From positions 1 through 23,952 of the forward strand of contig CAYFUR010000057.1 of the NCBI GenBank assembly GCA_964346275.1: a DNA stretch of 23,952 nucleotides, given 5' to 3'. Positions 1-8,800 of this stretch are shown here, piece by piece. The translations under genes and the position numbers were made by a program. The DNA is from CAYFUR01 sp964346275 (GTDB lineage: Bacteria > Sumerlaeota > Sumerlaeia > SLMS01). A model generated the notes under the pieces. The model was not told the origin of the DNA, searched no databases, and was given only the letters and a program-made list of their open reading frames with translations. Position 1 is the first letter of the stretch, and every line of letters begins with the position of its first letter.

Positions 1-68
1 TCTTCCTCGATCGGCTGGTCCTCCTTCATTTCCGGATCAGGACGTCGTTGTTCATCATCGGGTAACAT
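1..68 (-). CDS. Unrecognised acidic protein, N-terminal fragment (cut by window edge)
   Basis: Only the first 22 codons lie in the window. The ATG at 68-66 is preceded by a strong Shine-Dalgarno AGGAGGG (79-73, four bases before the start). The peptide begins MLPDDEQRRPDPEMKEDQPI and is very acidic, proline-containing and lacks any hydrophobic segment, so no signal peptide is visible. It lies 69 bases downstream of mqnA on the same strand and may share its transcript. No family can be named from so little sequence. The good ribosome binding site and open frame are the only support. Confidence 0.6.
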   Translation of the reverse strand, partial: MLPDDEQRRPDPEMKEDQPIEE

Positions 69-137
69 AGTGCCCTCCTGAGAGTGGTGCGTGTCTCACG
101 GGCAAGAAGGCGCAAGAAGAGGTCCGCCGGTATTCGT

Positions 138-995
138 TTAATCCTTTCCCGAATGAAAAGACTGAATATGCCGACGTTCGCCAGAAAGTGTCACCGGCGG
201 CGTGCCTGAATTCAATAAACCGTGGGAAATCAGTTTTTTGCGGAACAGGTCGAGGGACTCCAACTCGGCGGTATTCAGCTCAAACCGTATCGAATTGGCC
301 AAATAATCCACAAGATTACGGGTTCCCCCGAATTCCGACAGGGTGCTTTCCGGAAGCCGATTCACGATCGCCGGGATCCTTCGTTGTCCCAGGCGCCGGG
401 CCCTGCGAAAAGCATCCATTTCATCCGGCCTCAGGGTAAGCCCCGGCCGAACCCACCAGCCGGCAAAAACAAACGGAAGCCCGGTCAGCCGCTTCCACGC
501 CGCTCCCATATCGAGCACATAGGGGAATTGGCGCTCCCACCGCAGGGCCACATCGCCGATGACCGCGATCGCGTCATGAGGATCACCGTGCCAGTCGAAA
601 TCCACACCAATCGGCTCGGAGGAATTCTCATATTCCGGCGCCAGGCCGAACAATTCAGTCAGCAGAATCCGGATCAGGTGAGAACTTGTCAGAGAGGAAT
701 AATCCAGGAGCACGCGCTGAATCCGGGACAGGGGAACCTTGCTGTAGAGACAGACACTCCGCACCGGGCCATCGGAGCCGATCGCCGCCTGAGGCACGAG
801 GGTGTAATCCTGGCTGCCGCGAATTCCCTCGAAAGTGGAAACCACAGCAAGGTCCACCTCGCCCGTCCGGAGCAGTCCCGCCAGTTCGCGGGGAGTTGCG
901 CGAATCCAGTTCTTTTCGGGGAAATCAGCGTCGAGTCCCTCCAGAAGCGGAAGAACATTCAAATAGGGGACAATGCCGAGAGAGAGTTCGCGCAA
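138..995 (-). CDS. mqnA: Chorismate dehydratase MqnA (futalosine menaquinone pathway)
   Basis: MqnA converts chorismate to 3-[(1-carboxyvinyl)oxy]benzoate, the entry step of the futalosine route to menaquinone, in the cytoplasm. Family hallmarks visible are the N-terminal GIVPYLNVLPL stretch, the DLAVVSTFEG segment, the serine-rich substrate loop DYSSLTSSHLIRILL and the later AVIGDVAL motif. I place the start at a TTG (995-993) because it gives MRELSLGIVPYLN, the usual family N-terminus, and because GGAAAGG (1011-1005) sits nine bases upstream. The product is then 285 residues, a normal MqnA length. A longer frame to 1178 would add a hydrophobic, signal-like stretch not expected for this cytosolic enzyme and would overlap the divergent DUF4126 start. 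The other futalosine genes are not in the window. Family assignment is solid; the start is likely. Confidence 0.88.
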   Translation of the reverse strand: MRELSLGIVPYLNVLPLLEGLDADFPEKNWIRATPRELAGLLRTGEVDLAVVSTFEGIRGSQDYTLVPQAAIGSDGPVRSVCLYSKVPLSRIQRVLLDYSSLTSSHLIRILLTELFGLAPEYENSSEPIGVDFDWHGDPHDAIAVIGDVALRWERQFPYVLDMGAAWKRLTGLPFVFAGWWVRPGLTLRPDEMDAFRRARRLGQRRIPAIVNRLPESTLSEFGGTRNLVDYLANSIRFELNTAELESLDLFRKKLISHGLLNSGTPPVTLSGERRHIQSFHSGKD

Positions 996-1162
996 CCGAG
1001 CCAGCCTTTCCAGGTTTGGAGCGCCGGAGAGAACGCCCGGAAAAGAGAGCAGCAAAGAGAGGGCCGCAGGGAATCGGAAAATGCTTCGGGAAATGAAAAC
1101 GTCTTGAATACTCGGGCGTGATCTCGATAGTTCCTGGTGAAATCTTATCCAGGACGGAGCGA

Positions 1163-1798
1163 ATGGACTGGTCAACAATCATTCCCACACTGGCGGTCGC
1201 CCTCGGGGCGAGTTTCACGTCGGGCATCAATGTCTATGCGACGATTGCCGTGCTTGGCCTGATGCATCGCTATGTCGATGCGTTCACTCTTCCCGGCGAT
1301 CTCCAGGTTTTGGGCAGCCACTGGATCATCTGGCCCGCCGCTTTCATGTACACGATTGAGTTTTTTGCCGACAAGATTCCCGCTGTCGACAGCGCCTGGG
1401 ATACGATCCACACCTTCATTCGCGTGCCCGCCGGCGCAGTGATCGCCGCCGCATCCTTGGGCGATGTTCCCGTTGCCATGGAGCTGGGCGCCGCGCTCAT
1501 TGGCGGCACTCTCGCTTTTGGCTCCCACACCACGAAGGCCACCACGCGGCTTGCGGCCCACTCCACGGGAACAAGCCCCGTTGCCAGTCCCGCCGCCAGC
1601 ATCGTCGAGGATGTCGCGGTGGTGGGGCTACTTGGTCTCGTTGCCGCCAACCCGGTCCTGTCGCTTTTCGTTCTGGCCGGGCTCCTCATTCTCGCCTACT
1701 TCACCCTCAGGATGTTCTGGAGCCTTGCCCGGAAAGCGATTAAAGCCATGACGTCCTGGGGGGGAAGCAAATCGGATCCAGCCCCTGTAATCCCTTAG
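1163..1798 (+). CDS. DUF4126 family integral membrane protein
   Basis: A 211-residue hydrophobic protein with about four or five membrane segments, rich in Ala, Gly and Thr. The order of features matches DUF4126: an N-terminal GASFTSGINVYATIAVLGL segment, a central EFFADKIPAVDSAWDTIHTFIRVPAG motif region, a glycine-rich helix around LGAALIGGTLAFGSH, and a C-terminal helix followed by a short Lys/Ser tail. The start at 1163 is supported by GGACGGAG at 1153-1160, directly upstream. A longer in-frame start at 1118 has no better signal and would run into the mqnA promoter region. The function of DUF4126 is unknown. The gene is divergent from mqnA (167-base gap) and its stop lies 15 bases from the convergent gene at 1814. 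Confidence 0.8.
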   Translation: MDWSTIIPTLAVALGASFTSGINVYATIAVLGLMHRYVDAFTLPGDLQVLGSHWIIWPAAFMYTIEFFADKIPAVDSAWDTIHTFIRVPAGAVIAAASLGDVPVAMELGAALIGGTLAFGSHTTKATTRLAAHSTGTSPVASPAASIVEDVAVVGLLGLVAANPVLSLFVLAGLLILAYFTLRMFWSLARKAIKAMTSWGGSKSDPAPVIP

Positions 1799-1813
1799 GA
1801 GCGAACGCCCGCT

Positions 1814-3013
1814 TTATTCTCCCCCGCCACCGCCGCCGCGGGTCATCGATTGGAGTTCATTTCTCAACTGGTTCCAGTCCATCTCCCCGGAAACCGTGAT
1901 CTTGCCCCGCGTCAACCCATCGGAACCAATCACCACGAAAGTCGGGAGGCGGAAAATCTCAAATTTCTCTGCCAGCCGCCCGCCGGCAAGCTGGTTCGCA
2001 TCGATCTTCAAAAGCACAAAACGGTTAAAGACTTCATAGGCCTCCGGCGTGTTCGGAACCATTTGCTTCAACCGCTCGTACGGCGTGATATTCGGCGTAT
2101 AAAACATGGCCAGAATGGGGCGCTGCTGGCGGCGGGCAGTGGACCAGGCCTTTGAAGACTCCTGAAGCCAGGATACGGACGAACCGGATTCCAGCGGCGA
2201 GGTATTCGGCCTGCTCGCATCCGCCGAACCCTGGGTCCAGGGAGACTCGGGGAGAGGAGCATTTTGTGGCGTCCACTGAATCGAGAGATTATCCGTGAGG
2301 GCGACCGAGTCGAATTCGCTGCTCGTCACCATGATCCCCGCATTCAGGCTCGTATGGGTCCCCTCCAAGACGGGAGAAAAGCTGGTGAACTCTCCGTCCA
2401 CCGCGCAATAGATCTCGTTCTGGCCGTGGAAGATGATCTGAAAGCGATGCCATCCAGGCCGCTGCAAATCCATCTGGGAAATGGGAACCTGTTGGAAAAT
2501 CTCCGGCTGGGCCGCATCATTGGTAAACGCGAAGAAAAGCTTATCGCCCGGCTCCAGAATTCCAAAACGATAGAATTTGTAGGTGGTGCTTCCATCGGAA
2601 TCGAGAACCTGGGCCAGCATGGAAATATTCGGCACCGGTTCGCCGACTGCCGGCAGATAGAAATCCGCCTGGTAAAGCGCCGCTCCGTTCTGGCCGATCC
2701 GCTCGCGGTTGAGGCCATCTGGAGCAAAGATACTCAGGTGGTTTTTGTCCGGCATCGGCTTCCAAAGAAGCGAATGCGTGCCGAGCTCCAGCGGCGCAAC
2801 TCCTCCCCGCGCCTGGGACGGGACATTCTGGTTCTCAAAAATATCGACCACTCCGACGGTCTCGCTGTCGGAATAATGGCCTAAGTGGATATTCTCGGGG
2901 AGCACACCGCTCTCGAAGCTTTCCCATGTGTGGATGCGATACTGCTGGGAGAAAGCGCTCCCCACCAGGGAAAATACCATCAAGAGCAGGAGCGCCGGTC
3001 TTTGTAGAGTCAT
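1814..3013 (-). CDS. Exported LamG-like/thioredoxin-fold protein lacking CxxC
   Basis: A 399-residue protein with a clear signal peptide: MTLQR, a hydrophobic core LLLLMVFSLVGS, and likely cleavage after AFS. Residues of about 25-250 look like a concanavalin/LamG-type beta-sandwich, with segments such as AALYQADFYLP, YKFYRFGILEPGDKLFF, PGWHRFQIIFHGQNEIYCAVDG and ALTDNLSIQW. A low-complexity Ser/Pro linker follows. The last ~110 residues look like a thioredoxin fold: PILAMFYTPNITPY where the redox helix should begin, VLLKIDANQ, and the cis-proline strand RLPTFVVIGSDG. The usual CxxC is absent, so a disulfide oxidoreductase role is unlikely. The protein ends in a glycine run. AAAGGAA lies about ten bases upstream of the ATG. 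It is probably periplasmic or surface-associated and could bind carbohydrate or a partner protein. The domain calls are by pattern only. Confidence 0.7.
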   Translation of the reverse strand: MTLQRPALLLLMVFSLVGSAFSQQYRIHTWESFESGVLPENIHLGHYSDSETVGVVDIFENQNVPSQARGGVAPLELGTHSLLWKPMPDKNHLSIFAPDGLNRERIGQNGAALYQADFYLPAVGEPVPNISMLAQVLDSDGSTTYKFYRFGILEPGDKLFFAFTNDAAQPEIFQQVPISQMDLQRPGWHRFQIIFHGQNEIYCAVDGEFTSFSPVLEGTHTSLNAGIMVTSSEFDSVALTDNLSIQWTPQNAPLPESPWTQGSADASRPNTSPLESGSSVSWLQESSKAWSTARRQQRPILAMFYTPNITPYERLKQMVPNTPEAYEVFNRFVLLKIDANQLAGGRLAEKFEIFRLPTFVVIGSDGLTRGKITVSGEMDWNQLRNELQSMTRGGGGGGE

Positions 3014-3443
3014 ATTCTCAAATTTCCTTTGGGATCGTCACAAGCAGTTTAGAGAAGAAGCTGAACCGAAATAAATGAGAAATCCACAGTTTATCCTTCC
3101 GAAACATCAACTCGGTTAATTGATTCGGAGAAGCAACGGCAAATTCTTTGGACAAATCAGGGTTAGTTTGTAGCCGCGAAAAGATGGAAACGCCTCATGG
3201 GGGTGTCAACAGGGCATTTTATTCGCCCAGATTTGTTTCATTGTGCAATTCCAATAGGACGATATAAAGCTTGCATATTCTATTAATTTCCGTTTACTCT
3301 ATCAGATGAAGGCGCATCGCCCATCGGCCCGGATGTTCCGCGGAGACACATCGTTTCCCGTGAAAATTCTTTTGAAACACACAATGGGCCGCAAACCACC
3401 GACCACCGGGAACCTCTCGTCCCTCAGATTGGAGAGTCCTTCT
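3014..3443. other. Divergent intergenic region, 430 bases
   Basis: This AT-richer stretch separates the minus-strand LamG/thioredoxin-like gene from the plus-strand beta-helix gene. It should hold promoters for both. The frame of the beta-helix gene stays open back to 3306, but that extension (ATG at 3306, lysine/arginine/proline-rich) has no ribosome binding site and would bury the signal peptide, so I treat it as leader. Apart from the candidate promoter listed separately, I see no RNA gene, riboswitch or convincing small gene. Confidence 0.5.
3241..3268 (+). promoter_or_regulatory. Candidate sigma70-like promoter for the beta-helix gene
   Basis: TTGTGC (3241-3246) and TATAAA (3263-3268) are separated by 16 bases. 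The -10 matches five of six consensus positions; the -35 matches only three. Transcription would begin near 3275 and give a leader of about 170 bases before the ATG at 3444. The match is moderate and untested; AT-rich spacer DNA produces such hits by chance. Confidence 0.3.
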
Positions 3444-5633
3444 ATGAGAACCCGCGCTCTTCGAAACCAAGCCGCAGGGGTCATCGCAACCGTTCTCTTT
3501 CTTTTCCCTGTCCTGGCTGCCGGCCAGATCATCGTCAACAGTACCACAGACTCCTCGCCCCCAGCCGTCGGCGAACTCCGGTGGGCCGTGCAAGTCGCGG
3601 AAACCGACGGGACACCCAGTGTCATTACGTTCTCCGGTCTTACATTTCCCGCCACGATCAATCTCACCCAGGGACCACTCCTCCTGGTGAATGAAGCCCA
3701 GACATGGGTCCAGGGGCCGGGCGCAAATCAACTCGAAATCAATGCGGTCGGGGCGCCCCAAGCCTTCATCGTTGCCACCTCGGGGAACGCCATCAGCGAC
3801 CTGTCGATTTATGGAGCCTCCTCCGAGCAAATTCTTCTCGATGGGATTTCCCCGTCCGCGGCGCAGACCAACTGGATCTACGGGTGCCACCTGGGCCTCG
3901 ACCTCAACGGTGTGCCCACTCTCGGGAACCAAACCGGCGTGCATATCGACGGCGCACAGGCACTCTACAATCTTGTCGGAACCGACGGAGTTCCCGCCAG
4001 CCCCGGCCCGGGAGGCACGCCAGGCTTTAACGGCGAACCGGCACCCGCCGTGCAGAACATTGCCACTGGCGCCACGAACGATGTGCTGGAACGCAATTAC
4101 ATTTCCGCCAATGCGACCAGCAATGGCGGCAATCCCGCCGGCGTATTGATCGAAGATGGAGCAGCCGGAAATCGCGTCGCTGGCAATTTCATCGGTACGG
4201 ATCTTTCAGGAGCAAGCTCTTTTCCGAATTGGAATGGAGTCTTCATCCACAACGGTTCCTTTAACAACTGTGTCGGCATTTCCGACGATTCATCTCCGCT
4301 CAATTTTCTCGGCGGCGGCGAAGCGGATGAATGGAACCTGATCAGCGGAAACGAGCAAAACGGCGTGTTCATCGACTTTGCCTCGGAAAATTGGATCTCC
4401 GGCAATCTCATTGGCACGGATGTTAATGGAACAACCCTGCTCACGGGGACTAATGCCAGCAATCTCTGGCATGGGGTCTGGATGACTGCCTCGTCGGGAA
4501 TGAACATCGTCGGCACCGATGGCGACGGATCAGCGGACACCATCGCCGGCGCGCCCACAGGCGGCGAGCGCAACGTGATCTCGGGCAACGAGATGAACGG
4601 GGTTCTCATCGACGGCCTTTCCACGATGAACAAGGTCGCCGGCAACTACATCGGTGTTGATATCACGGGCCTGGCGGCCCTTGCAAATATCCTGACCGGG
4701 GTTGAAATCGCCGACGCTTCGCAAAACCTCGTCGGCACCGATGTGGATGGCGTTTCCGATTCCGTGGAAGTGAACGTGATCAGTGGAAATGGCCAGGACG
4801 GCATCTACCTCGCCACGGACCAAGCCCTCATCTGGGGGAATATCATCGGCCTCGATGCCACGGAATCCCCCCTGCCCGGCGGCAACACGAGCGAAGGCGT
4901 CGTTCTCAGCGCCGCCACCTCTTGCAGCATTGGCTACGATGCCTTGGGAATCGGTGCCTGGCTGGCGCCTCCTCCCCCTGCCCTTGCCATCCAGGGGAAT
5001 GTCATCGCCGACAATGGAAGCCACGGCATCGTATTGTCCGGCTCCCCCTGTTCCGGAAACGCAATTTTCGGAAACTTTATCGGCACAGATTCCGCCCAAA
5101 CTCTCGGAGCTGGGAACCAGGGACACGGCATCTCCATGATCTCCGGCGCGAATAATAATTCCGTCGGCGGATATTCACTGATGCAAACGATCCCGCCTAA
5201 TGTGATCTGGAATAACCAGAACGATGGCATCAATATTGACGACACCGGCGGATCGGGAACCGTGCAAAACCCGATCAGGGCGAATTCGATTTCCTCGAAC
5301 ACCAACCAGGGAATCGAAAACGTGAACAATGGCAATACGGAAGAAACACCGCCTGTCATCACCGGAGTCAACTACTCGGCAGGAACGATGAGCGGAACCA
5401 CGGCGGCCGAGGACTCATCTGTTGTCGACGTCTTTGCCGACAGCGCGGACGAGGGAGCGGTGTTCCTCGGCGAGACCACCGTCTCGTCCGGTGCCTGGAC
5501 CGTCTCTTCCATCACATGGCCCACACCTCCCTTCAACGTAACGGCCACAGTCACCGATACCAGCGGCAACACCTCGGAGTTTTCGGCGCCGCAAACGGTG
5601 ACCCGCGTCCAGGATTGGATGCTCATGCATTGA
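3444..5633 (+). CDS. Secreted right-handed parallel beta-helix repeat protein
   Basis: A 729-residue exported protein. The start at 3444 is set by GGAGAG (3431-3436, seven bases upstream) and by the signal peptide that follows (basic MRTRALRNQ, hydrophobic core GVIATVLFLFPVLAAG). The mature N-terminus (VNSTTDSSPPAVGELRWAV) resembles the cap of CSLREA/parallel beta-helix proteins. Residues of about 130-600 carry beta-helix coils with repeated phrases: NVISGNEMNGV, NKVAGNYIGVD, NLISGNEQNGV, ISGNLIGTDVNG, NIVGTDGDG, NLVGTDVDG. The D-rich GTDxDGxxD loops could bind calcium. The last ~90 residues look like an Ig-like bacterial domain ending in NVTATVTDTSGNTSEFS. There is no PEP-CTERM or Por sorting tail. 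It is probably a cell-surface or secreted protein, perhaps polysaccharide-related, but I see no catalytic motif. It is monocistronic and closed by a terminator. Confidence 0.85.
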   Translation: MRTRALRNQAAGVIATVLFLFPVLAAGQIIVNSTTDSSPPAVGELRWAVQVAETDGTPSVITFSGLTFPATINLTQGPLLLVNEAQTWVQGPGANQLEINAVGAPQAFIVATSGNAISDLSIYGASSEQILLDGISPSAAQTNWIYGCHLGLDLNGVPTLGNQTGVHIDGAQALYNLVGTDGVPASPGPGGTPGFNGEPAPAVQNIATGATNDVLERNYISANATSNGGNPAGVLIEDGAAGNRVAGNFIGTDLSGASSFPNWNGVFIHNGSFNNCVGISDDSSPLNFLGGGEADEWNLISGNEQNGVFIDFASENWISGNLIGTDVNGTTLLTGTNASNLWHGVWMTASSGMNIVGTDGDGSADTIAGAPTGGERNVISGNEMNGVLIDGLSTMNKVAGNYIGVDITGLAALANILTGVEIADASQNLVGTDVDGVSDSVEVNVISGNGQDGIYLATDQALIWGNIIGLDATESPLPGGNTSEGVVLSAATSCSIGYDALGIGAWLAPPPPALAIQGNVIADNGSHGIVLSGSPCSGNAIFGNFIGTDSAQTLGAGNQGHGISMISGANNNSVGGYSLMQTIPPNVIWNNQNDGINIDDTGGSGTVQNPIRANSISSNTNQGIENVNNGNTEETPPVITGVNYSAGTMSGTTAAEDSSVVDVFADSADEGAVFLGETTVSSGAWTVSSITWPTPPFNVTATVTDTSGNTSEFSAPQTVTRVQDWMLMH
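4087..5100 (+). repeat. Coding tandem repeats: beta-helix units of roughly 65-85 residues
   Basis: At least five diverged copies of one unit occur within the beta-helix gene, near 4087, 4336, 4576, 4771 and 4999. Each runs N-x-I-S-G-N, then an NGV/DGI coil, then a GN-x-IG-x-D coil and usually a VGTD-x-DG loop. Units are diverged at DNA level, with spacing varying between about 195 and 255 bases, so they reflect protein architecture and not a recent DNA duplication. Confidence 0.7.
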
Positions 5634-5664
5634 TTGATCGCAGGACGGCCGCCACCTCCACCGA

Positions 5665-5700
5665 GAAGCCCGGCAGAGACTCTCTGCCGGGCTTCTTCTT
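5665..5700 (+). terminator. Rho-independent terminator after the beta-helix gene
   Basis: A perfect inverted repeat pairs GAAGCCCGGCAGAGA (5665-5679) with TCTCTGCCGGGCTTC (5681-5695) and is followed by the T-rich TTCTTCTT region. The innermost pairs must open to form a loop. It lies 32 bases after the stop at 5633 and separates the beta-helix gene from the glycosyltransferase gene. Confidence 0.85.
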
Positions 5701-5818
5701 GCACGACGGCAAGCAACCTCGTGCCTTTCGGCCTTGCTTCTTCAAGCGGGATACCCGTTTCCTGTTCCTCCGCCTTTCACAGAGGCAGCAACGACCACAG
5801 TGGCCCAACGACCTGAGC

Positions 5819-8800
5819 ATGTCTGAAGAGAAACCGGAAAAAGAGCAAGAACTGGATACGGAACTGGATTCGCCCCCGCGTGAGCAGGAAGCCGGCGCGG
5901 AGGCTCCTCCATACCCGAAGCCCAACCGCCGTCCACGGCCTTTGCTCCTCGAGCGCATTAAGGGGCGCTTTGTCACAACGCGGGAGACATCGGCTCTCCG
6001 TGCCTGGTGGGCCCGCTTTCGGTCTTACCACAGCCAGGAGCACAAGGATCTTTATCGGCCCAGGGAAAGCGGCCGCCGCCTCATGCGCTACTGGCTCCGC
6101 CCCCGCATGATCCTCCAGTTGCTCATCTTCATCTGCTTCACGGTCTTTTTTGTCTATCAGTCCGCTCCCTACTGGACCGTGGTCATCGACGATGCGTATA
6201 TCACCTTCCGCTATGTCGATCATTTCGTCGAGGGTCACGGCTGGCGCTTTAACCCCGGCGGCCTTCGCGTCGAAGGGTTCACAAATTTTCTCTGGGCCGT
6301 GCTGCTGCTCATTCCCCATGCATTGGGGATGGACCTCATGTTCGTCTCCAAGATTCTGGGCATGGCCTCCGGCATTCTCGCCATGGCGGCCTCATGGGGA
6401 CTGGCGCGGGCGATCCGGGATCGCGACGACCTCTTCAATTTGATCCCTCCGGCCCTTCTCGCCACGAACGCGTATTTCTCCCACTGGGGGATGATGGGCC
6501 TGGAAACGCTGCTCCAGGTTGCCCTCGTCGTCGGCGCCTACTGGCGCTTCGAGGCGGAGCGGCGGGATCTCCGCCTCTGGCAATTCAGCCCGATCCTGGC
6601 GGTGCTTGCCGCCATGACTCGCATCGACTCACTTTACTATCTTTCCCCCCTTGGCCTCTATGGCCTCTGGCTCATCTTTCACCAGCGCCTCCCTCTGCGC
6701 CGCATGGTGGCCTGGGCTCTCCTGGCGGGCATTCCCTTCATCCTCTTCTGGGGATGGAAGTGGGCCTACTTCGGCGAAATGCTGCCGAACACCTACTACG
6801 CCAAACAGCGCCACGTTCTCTTTGAGGGTCACGACCGCGCCTGGCAGCAGTTACAAATCTATTATTTCGATCAGGCCGGGTTCGATGTCCGCCCGCCCGC
6901 GGACTCTTCCAGTATTCCCGCCAACAACAAGCTCGCATGGGCCATGAACACCGAGCGCACGCTCTGGGAGCTGAGCGTCGCGAAATTCAATTCCCTCCTC
7001 TGGATCAACTTCTGGGTTCTGTCCGCGGTGCTGGCCGCGCTGGCCGCGGTTCTTCCCTGGCCGCTGGGCCTGTCCCGGCGATTCACCCAAGGAAAAGGCT
7101 CCTCCTTTTTCCGCGAAGTGCATGCGGGCAAGATTTTTTGCCTGGTGCTGCTGCCCTGGCTGATGAACCTGTATTACGTCTATCATGTGAACGGCGATTG
7201 GATGCCGTCGTTCCGTTTCTTCCAGATCATCCTCCCGTTCATCGGCGTGGCCGCCGCCATCGGCTTTGGTTTCCCGGCCCAACTCGCCCGGGCCCTCATG
7301 CAACGCCGATGGCCCGCATGGATCATCGCCGGCGTCCTTAAGGCCACGGCCGCCTATCTCTTGTTCGGCATCGCCTACGAACAGAGCCGCATTCACTCTG
7401 TTTCAATCTACGGCCCCAATGCGATCCACTGGGGGCATCGCTCGTATATGTGGTGGCTCCCCGACCGCGTCGAGCGCGACTTCTCCCGCGGATTCAGCCC
7501 CCCACTCAAAGACGTCTCGGACTACCTTCTCCTGCACACTCAGGATGACGCATCGATCTTCATGAGCGATATCGGCCAGCCACTCTGGTTTGCCCGCCAC
7601 CTGAACCTCTACGACGTCGACGGCCTCACAAATCCCTACCTGGCTCATGCTCCGTCGACTGCGGGGCGCATTCCCTCGGAGGAAGAAGTTTACGAAAAGC
7701 TTGTGGCCGAACGCGACGTCGAGAAGTTGACTTCCGAGGAGCGGGAACGCCTGGAAAAACAAGCCAGGAGGCAGCGCTTCCAGTTGTTCATCGAACGCAA
7801 TGCCGACCTTGTCATGGAGCGCTGGCGGCCGGAGTATCTCCTCATCTTCATCAACCATACAAGGCCGGACCCAGACACCAGGGGCTTCGCTTATCCGGAA
7901 ATTTCCCGCGCCGTCTATAACCACCCCGCGCGCGAGGAATATGTCGAACAGGCTGCAATCTCCAAAATCGGCAATGTCTTCAACCATGTCTATAGGCGCA
8001 AGGAAGTGCCCGAGCAGGTTCCCGATGCGGTGAAATACGAGCGGCTCATGGAAACGATCGACCGCAACCCGCGCATGCCCTACCTGGTGGGTCTTCTCTA
8101 CGAAGAAACGCAAAAGATGGAGCTGTCGGAGGAACAGCGGAACGAGGTCGCCGAGATCGTCTTCCGCGCGCTGGAAAAATGGCCCAGCCATCCCGTGGTG
8201 TCGCGCGTGGCCCAGGCCGCGCGGGCTTCCGAAAATCCAGAGATCGCGATCCAGGCCCTGGAGCGGGCAATCGAGCGCAACCCTGGCGATACCGCGAATT
8301 ACTGGTCCCTGTCCCGGCTCCACGAACAAAACGATCAGTTTGAAAAAGCCATCCAAGTGATGGAAAAGGCGCGGGAGAATGTGGCGGGCCGCGAGGGCTC
8401 CATCCTCTATCACCTGACGTATCTTCACGAGCGTGCGGGCGATTTCGCGGGTGCGCGGCGGTCGGCAAGAGAAGCCGTGCAGGAGCGCCCGAAAGATGCC
8501 CGTGCCTGGTCGGACTATGCCGCGCTCCTCGAAAGGGCATCCCGTGACATGTCCCGCTCTCCGGAAGAAAGGCTCCAGCTCATGCAGGATTCGCTCGGCG
8601 CCTTTGAAAACATGAGGGAGGTTCTCGAAAAAACACCCCAGCACATTGAACAAACCATGGGCCGCCTGGAGAAAGACATCCAGCAAATGGAAGAGAAGCT
8701 GGAAAGCGAAAAAACGCCACCCCCACAGCCACCGGCTCCGGAAAACACAGAGCCCTCGCAAACGCCCAGGGAAACTCCACGCAAGAGCATGAGCAAGCAG

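Noticed and set aside
222..1121. 299-codon plus-strand open frame opposite mqnA
   Set aside because: It is Arg/Pro/Gln-rich, has no ribosome site and lies wholly antisense to a clearly recognised enzyme; long antisense frames are common in high-GC DNA.
3306..3443. Upstream in-frame extension of the beta-helix gene
   Set aside because: No ribosome binding site at 3306, and the extension would place about 46 basic residues before an excellent signal peptide that has its own GGAGAG.
4087..5100. Regularly spaced repeats considered as a CRISPR-like array
   Set aside because: Units are long, diverged, unevenly spaced at DNA level and in frame with a beta-helix protein; there are no short identical repeats and no cas genes.
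5516..5818. Upstream in-frame extension of the glycosyltransferase gene
   Set aside because: It overlaps the end of the beta-helix gene and reads through a strong terminator hairpin; its translation is low-complexity and unlike a protein N-terminus.
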